Source: Acidobacteriota bacterium (GTDB lineage: Bacteria; Acidobacteriota; Terriglobia; Acidiferrales; UBA7541). From it: 64,000 bases of DNA. Within the stretch, counting starts at the first letter, position 1. The number at the start of each line of letters is the position of its first letter. This document shows, one piece after another, positions 1 through 11,241 of the stretch. Below the pieces are notes generated by a model. It was given only the letters and a program-made list of their open reading frames with translations. It did no database searches and was not told the DNA's origin. The translations under genes and the position numbers were made by a program. Location: assembly GCA_003224145.1 (NCBI GenBank), contig QHYN01000199.1, positions 1 through 64,000 of the forward strand, given 5' to 3'.

Positions 1-272
1 TAGACCGAAGTGTTGATTGGGCGCTCTCGTCCCGGTGCAGACCGGGATTCGGATAGAAGAATCATGGCCGTGGTACAAGGCCGTATCGATGGTTGGCGGA
101 ACGATTCGCCGAAGAGTGATTCACCGTGAAAGTTTCAGAGCTTCGGTCCTCCACCTCTCTGAATTCAAGCGGTGCTGGAATTCGTGTCGGGGTTTACGTC
201 CGGGCCACCCGCCCCCGATAAGGGGCTGCTATTCGCCGGTTATGCGAGAATGCTGATCCAGAGGAAGAAGCC

Positions 273-1085
273 ATGACCGAGACCAAAAACTCGATCTCGG
301 AGAGCGATCTACTCGTTCCTTTTGAGATTCAAAATATCCCTAGAGAATACAAAGAATACTACCTCGCAAAACGACAGAACTTTTTCGCCAGCGTTCAGGG
401 ATTTTCGGAAACGTTCGACTGCTACATGCTGCTTGACAAAATATGGTTACGGGAATTTCAAGACCTCAAAGTTGCTAGTGATCTGAACCGGATGTTTCCC
501 TTGCTTCTGTATTTCAACGCGCACGCCAAGATACGTGTCAGTATTGAACTTGCACTGTCCGGCTGCCTAGCCGAAGCTCGTTCTATTCTTCGGGACGCAA
601 TCGAGTTTGTTGCGCACGCTCACCATATGCTTAGCGATCCTGCTCTGCAGATGAAATGGCTCAGCAAGAACGACCAGGAGAAAGCCTTCAAGGAAGCGTT
701 TGAAAAGAACAAGAAGGCAGGCCTGTTTAACGAACTCGACGAATTACACAAAGCATGGGGAGACTTATCCGAAACCGGATCACACGCGACGATCAACGCG
801 GTCTGTGACCGGTTTGCTATGGTCGAAGACGGGAAAACATTTGAGTGGCAGATGCGCTACTTGGGAATCGAACCACGCATGTGGGGTATGCAGCTTTTGT
901 GGATGCTGTTGGTGTGCTTTACGATGGAGCAGACACTATTTCTTGATTACGAAAACCGTCTGCAGTTGGATGACACACTTCTGAAAATGCGTGCCGAATT
1001 CGAGAATAGGAAAGAACAACTACGTAGAGATTTGATTGTACGCTACGAAGTGCCACCCCCTGTTGCACGCGGAGTGTCACCATAA
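273..1085 (+). CDS. hypothetical protein, possibly DUF5677-like
   Basis: 270 aa ORF with protein-like composition; no overlapping better ORF; family resemblance is weak. Confidence 0.6.
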   Translation: MTETKNSISESDLLVPFEIQNIPREYKEYYLAKRQNFFASVQGFSETFDCYMLLDKIWLREFQDLKVASDLNRMFPLLLYFNAHAKIRVSIELALSGCLAEARSILRDAIEFVAHAHHMLSDPALQMKWLSKNDQEKAFKEAFEKNKKAGLFNELDELHKAWGDLSETGSHATINAVCDRFAMVEDGKTFEWQMRYLGIEPRMWGMQLLWMLLVCFTMEQTLFLDYENRLQLDDTLLKMRAEFENRKEQLRRDLIVRYEVPPPVARGVSP

Positions 1086-1242
1086 AGCGGTGACATGATC
1101 TTACCTCTGAAGAAGCGGCACGCGCTCGCGCGCGGGCTAGGTGATATTCCAGGGCTTGCGGTACTGCTTGGTGAGCTTTGCGTGGGTAAGTAAGCGTAAA
1201 AAACAGGAGGAGCGAATGTCGTTTTGTCGGTCTCCAGAGGGA

Positions 1243-1566
1243 TTACGACGGGGAACCTTGCGGCGATGAAGAGCGTTGAGTCACCGAAATCGGGGCAGAA
1301 GAAGTAACACTGTTAGTGCTCCTGGCCTGGAGCCAGGATAGCAACGCGGCGCGCCCGGCACTGGTCGGCTGGTAATTCTGGTCCAGCAGACCATCGCGCA
1401 CCAAGCGATTGATAACGGTCACATCAGGAAAGGTCTGCCCGAGTTGAAGCCTGCCATTCGGCCAGGACCACAGACGCTCGCCGTTCAAGATTTGCTGGAA
1501 GGTTTGGGCCTCGGATTCGTTGAGGTTCACCATAAGCGCTAGAGAGGTCGATGCCCCGGTTAACAT
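1243..1566 (-). CDS. hypothetical small protein
   Basis: 107 aa ORF; a winged-helix-like stretch (VINRLVRDGLLDQNYQPTSAGRAALL) suggests a real protein. Confidence 0.4.
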   Translation of the reverse strand: MLTGASTSLALMVNLNESEAQTFQQILNGERLWSWPNGRLQLGQTFPDVTVINRLVRDGLLDQNYQPTSAGRAALLSWLQARSTNSVTSSAPISVTQRSSSPQGSPS

Positions 1567-1927
1567 ACCGACCCAGTTTCACGGCTAGGGAAGCTGGCGT
1601 TGGACCCCCGGCAGGGTGTGCATGCCAAGTGCCATGCACGCAGCACAGGAGTTTTGGTCAACCTGCTGATTTCAAATAACTTACAAGTGGGATGGCCCAC
1701 CCCGGTGCAATCTCGTGCCGCCGCTGATGAAAAAGTTTGCACTCAAATTCTAAAAACGGAGTGCACATGCTTCTGCAACGGACCGAGGCGCCATGCTTGT
1801 GAGAGGGAGTTCAGAGAATCCATGAGAGGCAGCGTGGAAGCTGAGATCCATCGGCGAACCTCGCCGGTTCGCCTCATGATGAAACCGCTTTTTTTCGACA
1901 GGCCGGGCTGGTGGTGAGAATACGGCG

Positions 1928-2923
1928 CTAGTTGAGCAGGCGGAGGATGGCTTTGAAGAGGATGGCGCCAAAGAGGGCGGCACCGGGGATGGTGAGGACC
2001 CAGGCGTAGACGATGCGCCGGGTAATACCCCAGCGGACGGCGGAGAGGCGACGAGTAGCGCCGACGCCGACGATGGCGCCGGTAATGGTGTGGGTGGTGC
2101 TGACGGGAATGCCGAAGACGGCGTTGGCGACAATGGTCAGCCCGCCGGCAGTTTCCGCGGCGAAGCCACCGAAGGGAACGAGCTTGGTGATGCGCTGGCC
2201 CATGGTCTTGATGATGCGCCATCCGCCAGCCATGGTGCCGCCCCCCATAGCTAAGTGGCAGCAGATGATGACCCAGTAAGGAACGACGAAGGACTTGAGC
2301 AGGCCACCGGCGACAAGAGCCGTGGTGATGATACCCATGCCTTTCTGCGAATCATTTGTACCGTGGCCGAGGCTGAAGAGCGCCGCAGAAAGCAACTGCA
2401 AGCGGCGGAACCAGCGGTCGACTTTCTGGGGACGCTGGAGGCGCACAATCCAACTGGTGATGAGGGTCAAAATGATGGCGAGAATCATGCCCACGACCGG
2501 CGAGAGGAAGATGAAGGTAACCGGCTTGATCCAGCCAGCGAGGATGAGCGCTTTGAAGCCGGAGCGCGCTACGGCGGCGCCGCCGTAGCCGCCAATGAGG
2601 GCGTGGGAGGAACTCGTGGGCAGGCCGAGGATGAGGGTGATCAGGTTCCAGGAAATCGCGCCGAGCAGGCCGGCAAGCAAGACTTGCTGGTTGATCAGCT
2701 CGATGTGAATCATGCCCTTGCCAATGGTGCTGGCGACGGCGGTGCCGAAAACGAAGGCGGCGATGAAGTTCCAGAAAGCAGCCCAGGCGACGGCGCGGAA
2801 GGGGGTGAGCACGCGAGTGGATACGACAGTGGCGATGGAATTGGCGGCGTCGTGCCAGCCGTTGGAGAACTCGAAGGCCAGGGTGAGGAAGATGACGACA
2901 ACGAGGAGGGAGAAGCTGGTCAT
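1928..2923 (-). CDS. pit: PiT family inorganic phosphate transporter
   Basis: 331 aa membrane protein; FSNGWHDAANSIATVVSTRVLTP and GHGTNDSQKGMG motifs typical of PiT. Confidence 0.95.
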   Translation of the reverse strand: MTSFSLLVVVIFLTLAFEFSNGWHDAANSIATVVSTRVLTPFRAVAWAAFWNFIAAFVFGTAVASTIGKGMIHIELINQQVLLAGLLGAISWNLITLILGLPTSSSHALIGGYGGAAVARSGFKALILAGWIKPVTFIFLSPVVGMILAIILTLITSWIVRLQRPQKVDRWFRRLQLLSAALFSLGHGTNDSQKGMGIITTALVAGGLLKSFVVPYWVIICCHLAMGGGTMAGGWRIIKTMGQRITKLVPFGGFAAETAGGLTIVANAVFGIPVSTTHTITGAIVGVGATRRLSAVRWGITRRIVYAWVLTIPGAALFGAILFKAILRLLN

Positions 2924-3000
2924 GGATGAGGCTCGAAAATGTGAGTCGAATGAGGATGCACAGAGAGCGACGGACTGGCGCTTATTTCGGGACGTTCACA

Positions 3001-3056
3001 CCACGATCCCTCGACTACGTCCGGGCAAAAGACGCCCGGACTTCGCTCGGAATGAC
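3001..3056. repeat. palindromic intergenic repeat, GATCCCTCG...CTCGGAATGACAG type
   Basis: contains GTCCGGGC-AAAAGAC-GCCCGGAC perfect 8-bp stem at 3019-3041; similar layout to 43350-43389. Confidence 0.6.
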
Positions 3057-3102
3057 AGCGTCTCGTTTTTGCGTAGCGCAGGCTGGTGGAAAGCATTGGG
3101 AG

Positions 3103-3729
3103 TTAGCCGCTCTTGAGAATGACGCCTTCGATGACGTTGGCGACGTCTTCGCACTTGTCGACGGCGGTTTCGATGACTTCGAAGATTTCCTTCCACTTGA
3201 TGATCTGGACGGAGTTTTTTTCCTCATCAAAAAGCTGGGCAATGAGGGTACGGCAGACGCGGTCGCTGTCATTTTCGTAGCGGTTGATCTCGATGCAGTG
3301 CTTGAGGGCGTTCTGCGGCGTTTCCATGGCACGCACCGCGGCGACGACTTCGACCGTGGCGGCTTCAAGGATCTTGGCGAGATCAAGGGTGCCCGTGCGT
3401 ATGGAGTCGACGCGGTAGAGCACGAAGCGGCTGGCGGCGGCGTCAATGAGGTCGATGACGTCATCAAGCTGGCTGCAGAGTTCGTGAATGTCTTCGCGGT
3501 CGAATGGAGTGATGAAGGTCTGGTTCAGCTTGGTGAAAATGGCGTGAGTGATTTCATCGCCCTCGTGCTCAAAAGCTTTGACGATCTGCACCTGCTCGGG
3601 AACCCCGGTGTAATGGCTGAGCATCTTGAGCAGGGCGTTGGCCCCGGCGTTGATGTTTTCGGCTTGCTTGACGAAGAGCTCGTAGAAGCCCACTTCGCGC
3701 GGCAGGAAGCGCTGCAAGAGTCCAGGCAT
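3103..3729 (-). CDS. DUF47 family (PhoU-like) phosphate transport regulator
   Basis: 208 aa; FEHEGDEITHAIFTKLNQTFITPFDREDIHEL motif; next to PiT gene on the same strand. Confidence 0.93.
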   Translation of the reverse strand: MPGLLQRFLPREVGFYELFVKQAENINAGANALLKMLSHYTGVPEQVQIVKAFEHEGDEITHAIFTKLNQTFITPFDREDIHELCSQLDDVIDLIDAAASRFVLYRVDSIRTGTLDLAKILEAATVEVVAAVRAMETPQNALKHCIEINRYENDSDRVCRTLIAQLFDEEKNSVQIIKWKEIFEVIETAVDKCEDVANVIEGVILKSG

Positions 3730-3880
3730 TTGTATGAGTCTCCCCTGAGGAGCGTGTTGGTTGAGGCAGGGAGAGTGTAGCGAAGGAGGCGCACCGAGAC
3801 AAGGCGGCCGGGACGGATCAGGTTAGAGAAACCGATTTGGAAGGCCTTGGCTGGAGTCGGGCACACGCGTTCGAAACAGA

Positions 3881-3913
3881 AAGGGCGTCCTGGTTGGAAC
3901 CGAGGACGCCCTT
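3881..3913 (-). terminator. intrinsic terminator downstream of groEL
   Basis: AAGGGCGTCCT/AGGACGCCCTT perfect 11-bp stem with 11-nt loop, followed on the minus strand by TTTCTGTTTC. Confidence 0.85.
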
Positions 3914-3943
3914 CGGATTGAGGTTGTGGGCAGGCTGGCGATT

Positions 3944-6002
<2,059 letters not shown>

Positions 6003-6063
6003 CTTGGACAACCTCCATAGGTGATATAATGGTTTGACTGAAGGCTGTGGGAGATAAAGGGGA

Positions 6064-6090
6064 TTAGCACTCCTCACAACCGACTGCTAA
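6064..6090 (-). promoter_or_regulatory. CIRCE operator (HrcA binding site)
   Basis: TTAGCACTC-N9-GACTGCTAA; one mismatch to the TTAGCACTC-N9-GAGTGCTAA consensus. Confidence 0.93.
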
Positions 6091-6116
6091 TATAGCAGAA
6101 AATCGCTGCATGTCAA
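6089..6116 (-). promoter_or_regulatory. sigma-70 type groESL promoter
   Basis: minus strand TTGACA-N16-TATATT; -10 overlaps the CIRCE edge by 2 nt. Confidence 0.8.
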
Positions 6117-6266
6117 GCGTTTTCCCGACGAAATCAGCCGTCTCCTTACCGTTACTCTTCTCATCTAAATTGCTTGGATGCAATAGCTTAGGAGGTGCAA
6201 GACAAATCTTGCACTTGGTGATTGCCATGCTATAAGTCTGAGCTTAGAATCGCGGGAGCTTGTCCG

Positions 6267-8246
6267 ATGCACTACACTGTTTATCTTCGACTGGTGTTGC
6301 TGACGGCGGGGACGCTTCTGCCGTTCTTCTGGATGGTGGTGATCCTCGGGCATCGGCGGCAGAGGAATTTCGAGCGCATCTTCTTTTTCTTGTGCCTCGC
6401 GCTGGTTTTCTTCTTTGGCGCCTCGCTGCTGGCCCTGAATGCGCAGCTTTACTACACGACGATCCCGCCCTCGCTAGCGGTATTCACGTGGACGGTGCTC
6501 TGCCTGGGCCTGTGGTTTGTGCCGTCGCTGCTGGTGCATTTGCACGTCGAATACGGGCAGATTAGAGGACTCCTGCGCGCCGGTGTGCCCAAAGGGATTT
6601 GGTTGGGGGTAGCTTATCTTCCTGCGCTTTTGTTACTGCCCCGCCTCTATTCCGCGCTCCGTCTGCGTGCCGGCTTCGATTTGGTTTTGCCCAGCAATTC
6701 GCTGGGCCGAGCTTTTCAGATTTGGCTCGTTTCCGGGCTCTTGGTCTCCGCGGCATGGCAATGGCGATTCGTGACGGCGGCTCCCGACAAGGAGCAAAAG
6801 TCATTCCACGATTCCGTGCGATTCGAACTTGCATGGGTTGCCGTCTGGATTCTGGCGCTGCATTTCGGATTCTCACGATTACGAAGCTTTAGCGATCAAA
6901 ACGCTGCGATCGTCACGACGATGGTGGCGTGTTTTGCGCTGGCACCATTAGCGGCCCTGATTCGTAACGTACAGCAGTTCAATTTCCTGCAGATCGGACG
7001 GCAGCAAAACCTGGTCTATGCGGTGTCCACCACGTTTTTGGCGCTGCTTTATCTTAGTTTCGTCCGGCGGATCAGCCAGTGGATGGAACCTTACCTACCG
7101 CCGGAAGCCACAGCAGCCCTCCTTCTATTCCTTCCCGTGGTGTTTTTCGAGCCCCTGCAACGACTGATGAAAAGAGTTCTGCGGCGTACCGCGCAAACCG
7201 AGGTGGATCGGGCGCAACGCCTGATGGGACCCATTCAGGAGGCCGCCCGGCTCGGCAATCTGGAAAGACTAAGCGGCTTCATCGAGAAATGGATTGGAGA
7301 ACAGTTGCAACTTGCGGAGGTGAAGCTCGTGCTGGATGGCGCCGACGAGGCTGCAGCGAGCCACCAGGCCGGCGAGGAGATTTTCGCCATTCGGCAATCG
7401 GGCCACGCGATTGGCACGCTGCGCGTCAAGGCGCACGGAGCGATGCTATCTGGCGAAACCGTGGCGGCGCTGGAGTTTCTGTGCGAGCAGTTGCCGGGGG
7501 CCCTGGATTTGTGCCGTCTGATTGAAGAAAAGCTGGGACTGGAGAGGGAATTGGCGGAGCGGGAGAAACTTGCGCTGGTAGGACAGATGGCAGCGAGCAT
7601 CTCGCACAATTTGAAAAACCCATTGGGATCGATGAAGACCATCCTGCAAGTGCAGCTGGAGAATCCAGAGCTGCCGGAATCGATTCGTGGCGAAACCAAA
7701 ATGGTGCTGGAGGAAATTGGCAGACTTTCCACAAAACTGAATCAACTGCTGAAGTTCAGCCGGCCGGCGGTGCGCGGGGGGAGCGGAACGGTCAGTTGTG
7801 ATTTGGCGGCGGTTGTCGAAGAAGTGGCGGGGATGTTGTCGCATGAAGCGGAACGCCGTGGGCTGAAATTGCAGACAAACGTTTGCGGATCAAGGGCGAA
7901 AGTGGCCGTGAGCGCGGAAGCGCTCAACGACATTGTGTCGAACCTGGTGGTGAATGCACTGGAGGCCACGCCGCGCGGAGGACTTGTGACCGTGAGTGCC
8001 GCGCAGGAAGACGGAAGATGCAGTGTGCGGGTGGAAGACGACGGGCCGGGGATTCCTGCGGCGCTGCACGAAAAGATTCTCCAGCCCTTCTTCACCACGA
8101 AATCGCAGGGAACGGGATTGGGTCTCGCGATTGTGGCGCGGCGCGTCGCTGAATTCGGCGGAAAAGTGAATTGGGAGAGCCCGGTGAAAGATGGGCATGG
8201 CACGAGGTTCCAAGTGACGCTGCCCTTGAAGGAAATGACGACCTAA
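6267..8246 (+). CDS. membrane-associated sensor histidine kinase
   Basis: multi-TM N-terminus, MAASISHNLKNPLGSM H-box, GTGLGLAIVARRVAEFGG ATPase motif; start at MHYTVYL inside the longer ORF. Confidence 0.9.
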   Translation: MHYTVYLRLVLLTAGTLLPFFWMVVILGHRRQRNFERIFFFLCLALVFFFGASLLALNAQLYYTTIPPSLAVFTWTVLCLGLWFVPSLLVHLHVEYGQIRGLLRAGVPKGIWLGVAYLPALLLLPRLYSALRLRAGFDLVLPSNSLGRAFQIWLVSGLLVSAAWQWRFVTAAPDKEQKSFHDSVRFELAWVAVWILALHFGFSRLRSFSDQNAAIVTTMVACFALAPLAALIRNVQQFNFLQIGRQQNLVYAVSTTFLALLYLSFVRRISQWMEPYLPPEATAALLLFLPVVFFEPLQRLMKRVLRRTAQTEVDRAQRLMGPIQEAARLGNLERLSGFIEKWIGEQLQLAEVKLVLDGADEAAASHQAGEEIFAIRQSGHAIGTLRVKAHGAMLSGETVAALEFLCEQLPGALDLCRLIEEKLGLERELAEREKLALVGQMAASISHNLKNPLGSMKTILQVQLENPELPESIRGETKMVLEEIGRLSTKLNQLLKFSRPAVRGGSGTVSCDLAAVVEEVAGMLSHEAERRGLKLQTNVCGSRAKVAVSAEALNDIVSNLVVNALEATPRGGLVTVSAAQEDGRCSVRVEDDGPGIPAALHEKILQPFFTTKSQGTGLGLAIVARRVAEFGGKVNWESPVKDGHGTRFQVTLPLKEMTT

Positions 8247-8281
8247 CGAAGCAGGAAGCAAGGAAGTAGGAAGAACAAAAG

Positions 8282-9682
8282 ATGAAGACGATCTTGATTG
8301 TGGATGATGAGCCCGCGGCAAGATACGGAGTGCGACGGGCGCTGGAAGCAAAATACCGGATCGCGGAATCGGATTCTGCGGAGGCCGCGCGCGAGGCGCT
8401 GGCGCGCGAGCAGCCGGATTTGGTGCTGCTGGACGTGGTGCTGCCGGGCCAGGACGGATTGTCGTTCTTACGCTGGATGAGAGAACAGAGAAGCGAGGTG
8501 CCGGTGCTGATGGTATCGGCCCTGGACACGGCGAAAACGGCGGTCGAGGCGCTGCAATTCGGAGCGGCAGATTATCTGGTCAAGGGATTCGAATTGGATG
8601 AGCTGCGGCAGCGCGTGGCGAATTTGCTGAAGCTCGCGACACTCGAAAAAGAGAACGACGCGTTGCGGCGTCGGTTGACAACCGAAGGACAGTTTGGGCC
8701 GATGATCGGACGTTCGGCGGAAATGCGGCGCGCGTTCGAAATGGCAGACCGCGTGGCGCCAACGGATTCGACGGTGTTGATTCTGGGGGAGAGCGGTACG
8801 GGGAAGGATTTGTTGTCGCAGGAAATTCATGCACGGTCGCCGCGAGCGGGGAAACCGTATGTCGCGGTGAATTGCGCGGCGCTGCCGGAAACCTTGATCG
8901 AATCGGAATTGTTTGGCTATGAGCGCGGAGCGTTCACGGGCGCAGCGCAGCAGAAGAAAGGGAAGTTCGAGCTGGCATCCGGCGGAACGATTTTTCTGGA
9001 TGAGATCGGCGATATGAATCCGGTGACGCAGGCCAAAGTGCTGCGCGTGCTTGAAAACCGCACCATTGAGCGGCTAGGAGGAACACAAGCGATTCCGGTG
9101 GATGTGCGCGTGATCAGCGCGACGCACCGCAATCTGGCCGCGGAAATCCGGAATGGGAAATTTCGCGAGGATTTATTCTACCGGCTGCGCGTGGTGGCGA
9201 TTGAATTGCCACCACTGCGCGCGCATAAGGGAGACCTCGCGTTGCTGGCAGAGACCTTCCTGCAAATGCACGGCACAAGGCTCGGGCGAACGGCGCGACT
9301 GAAACGCGAAGCGCTGGCAGCGATTGAAAAACACGATTGGCCGGGCAACGTGCGCGAATTGAAGAATGCCCTGGAGCGCAGCCTGGTGCTTTGCCGCGGC
9401 GAAGAAATCGGCGTGGAAGATTTGCCGGCGGAGGTTGTGCATGGCGGCGCGATTTCTCTCAAACGCGGCAGTAACGATCAGGATCATGGGATGGGCGAGC
9501 GGGATTTCCGGGAGGCGAAGCGGAAATTTGAAGTGGCCTATCTCACGAAGCAATTAGCGGAGCATCGCTGGAACGTTTCGCGAACGGCGGCGACCATTGG
9601 ATTGCACCGGCAGAGTTTGCAGGAAAAGTTGCGGGAACTGGGGATTCGCAGGCCGGGCCGAGAGCCGCCGGAAGAAGAGTGA
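8282..9682 (+). CDS. sigma-54-dependent response regulator (NtrC family)
   Basis: receiver domain ILIVDDEPAARYGVRRAL, AAA+ GESGTGKDLLSQEIHARSPR and ESELFGYERGAFTGA, C-terminal HTH. Confidence 0.95.
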   Translation: MKTILIVDDEPAARYGVRRALEAKYRIAESDSAEAAREALAREQPDLVLLDVVLPGQDGLSFLRWMREQRSEVPVLMVSALDTAKTAVEALQFGAADYLVKGFELDELRQRVANLLKLATLEKENDALRRRLTTEGQFGPMIGRSAEMRRAFEMADRVAPTDSTVLILGESGTGKDLLSQEIHARSPRAGKPYVAVNCAALPETLIESELFGYERGAFTGAAQQKKGKFELASGGTIFLDEIGDMNPVTQAKVLRVLENRTIERLGGTQAIPVDVRVISATHRNLAAEIRNGKFREDLFYRLRVVAIELPPLRAHKGDLALLAETFLQMHGTRLGRTARLKREALAAIEKHDWPGNVRELKNALERSLVLCRGEEIGVEDLPAEVVHGGAISLKRGSNDQDHGMGERDFREAKRKFEVAYLTKQLAEHRWNVSRTAATIGLHRQSLQEKLRELGIRRPGREPPEEE

Positions 9683-9685
9683 CTT

Positions 9686-10378
9686 GTGGTGAGTGGAGGG
9701 CATGCAGAACGCTCGCTGCGGCCGGCTGGATATATTATGGCGGGAGGAGCGAGCTCGCGCTTTGGCGAGGACAAAGCACTTGTGGAAATCGGCGGACGGC
9801 CGATGTTGGGCCGCATGATCGATCTGATGCGCCGCGTCACGCCGAAGCTGAAAATTGTGGCTCTCAGGGAGAAATACACAGAGTTTGGGATCGAGACGGT
9901 CGCGGATCGATGGCCAGGCGAAGGCCCGCTCGGGGGAATCATCACGGCCCTCCTGGATGCGGTAGCCGATTCCGCGCAGACGACTCCAAATCAACAGTCA
10001 CAAGTCACCAGCCAGGAGGCAGGCGCGTGGTGCATCATTGTGAGTTGTGACATGCCTTTTCTGACCGAAGATTGGCTGAAATTTCTGACACAGCGCGCGG
10101 AATCGAGCACGGCCGAGGTGATCTTGCCCCGCTCCGCCGGCGGGTTTGAGCCCCTTTGCGCCTGCTGGCGACCGGGAGCTGCGGAAGCCTTACGACAGGC
10201 CTTCGAACGAGGCGTCCGAAAGATGATGGACGGTGTGAAAGAAGTGAAAGCGGAAGTGCTTGACGAGAAGGACTGGAAACGATTTGATAGCGCAGGCGCA
10301 GGGCGGCTCTTCTGGAACATGAATACACCATCGGACTATGAAGAGGCCCGGCGCATTCTGGAAGCCGAAGGACGATGA
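9686..10378 (+). CDS. mobA: molybdenum cofactor guanylyltransferase
   Basis: YIMAGGASSRFGEDKALVEIGGRPML, GPLGGI and SCDMPFLT motifs. Confidence 0.88.
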   Translation: MVSGGHAERSLRPAGYIMAGGASSRFGEDKALVEIGGRPMLGRMIDLMRRVTPKLKIVALREKYTEFGIETVADRWPGEGPLGGIITALLDAVADSAQTTPNQQSQVTSQEAGAWCIIVSCDMPFLTEDWLKFLTQRAESSTAEVILPRSAGGFEPLCACWRPGAAEALRQAFERGVRKMMDGVKEVKAEVLDEKDWKRFDSAGAGRLFWNMNTPSDYEEARRILEAEGR

Positions 10379-11241
10379 CTGACTTACTCAACATCAGCCG
10401 CGGCGGACTTACGAACCTGAATCCTCCGAGCGAAGAGCTTAGCCTTGAGGAGCTTAAGGCGATCGGCGTGCCTCGTTCGGAAAATTTCTTCGAGTTCCGT
10501 CAGGTGTGCAAGGCGTTTGACGAACGACTGGTGCTGGATCATGTCAGCTTTACAGTGAAGCGCGGGGAGACCTGCGTGATTATGGGGCGCAGCGGCGTGG
10601 GCAAATCCGTTTCGCTGAAGCACATAATGGGCTTTCTGAAAGCGGATTCCGGTCAGGTCATCGTGGACGGAGAAGACGTCACGAATTTCAGCGAGACGCA
10701 GTTCGTCGAAGAGGTACGCAGCAAAGTGACCATGGTGTTTCAATCGGGAGCGCTCTTTGACTCGCTCACGGTAAGGGAAAATATTTCGTTTCCGCTGGAC
10801 GGGCAGTCGGGCCTGACGTCTGAGGACATCGACGAGTACGTCTCAAAAATTGCGCACATGCTGGAGGTAGAGACGGTGCTCGCTAAGCTGCCCAGCGAGC
10901 TTTCGACCGGAATGAAGCGGGCGGTGGCCATCGGACGCGCGTTTGCGCAGAATCCCGAAGCGATTCTGTACGATGAGCCGACGACGATGGTGGATCCCAT
11001 CATGGCCGGGCACATGGGCGATTTGATTCTGCGATTGAAGCAGGCGTTTCATAAGACTTCTATCGTCGTCACACACGACACCCATCTGGCAAAAAAACTA
11101 GCGGATGTGGTCGTTTTTCTGCAGGAAGGCCGCGTGACCTTGTTTGGACCTTGGGCTGATTTTGAAAACTCCGATGATCCCTTCCTCAAGAATTTCCGCT
11201 TGCAGGATGAATTGATTCCCGCGCTGGATGTAACCCTGTGA
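10375..11241 (+). CDS. ABC transporter ATP-binding protein, MlaF-like
   Basis: Walker A MGRSGVGKSVSLKHIMGFLKADSG; LSTGMKRAVAIGRAFAQNPEAILYDEPTTMVDPI; overlaps mobA by 4 nt. Confidence 0.92.
   Translation: MTDLLNISRGGLTNLNPPSEELSLEELKAIGVPRSENFFEFRQVCKAFDERLVLDHVSFTVKRGETCVIMGRSGVGKSVSLKHIMGFLKADSGQVIVDGEDVTNFSETQFVEEVRSKVTMVFQSGALFDSLTVRENISFPLDGQSGLTSEDIDEYVSKIAHMLEVETVLAKLPSELSTGMKRAVAIGRAFAQNPEAILYDEPTTMVDPIMAGHMGDLILRLKQAFHKTSIVVTHDTHLAKKLADVVVFLQEGRVTLFGPWADFENSDDPFLKNFRLQDELIPALDVTL

Noticed and set aside
17-256. 79-aa ORF at the window start
   Set aside because: No homology or coding-like composition I can support; could be part of a truncated upstream feature.
1085-1242. Possible pseudogene remnant on the minus strand (reading ...LTHAKLTKQYRKPWNIT stop)
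   Set aside because: Too short and no family recognised; cannot distinguish from chance.
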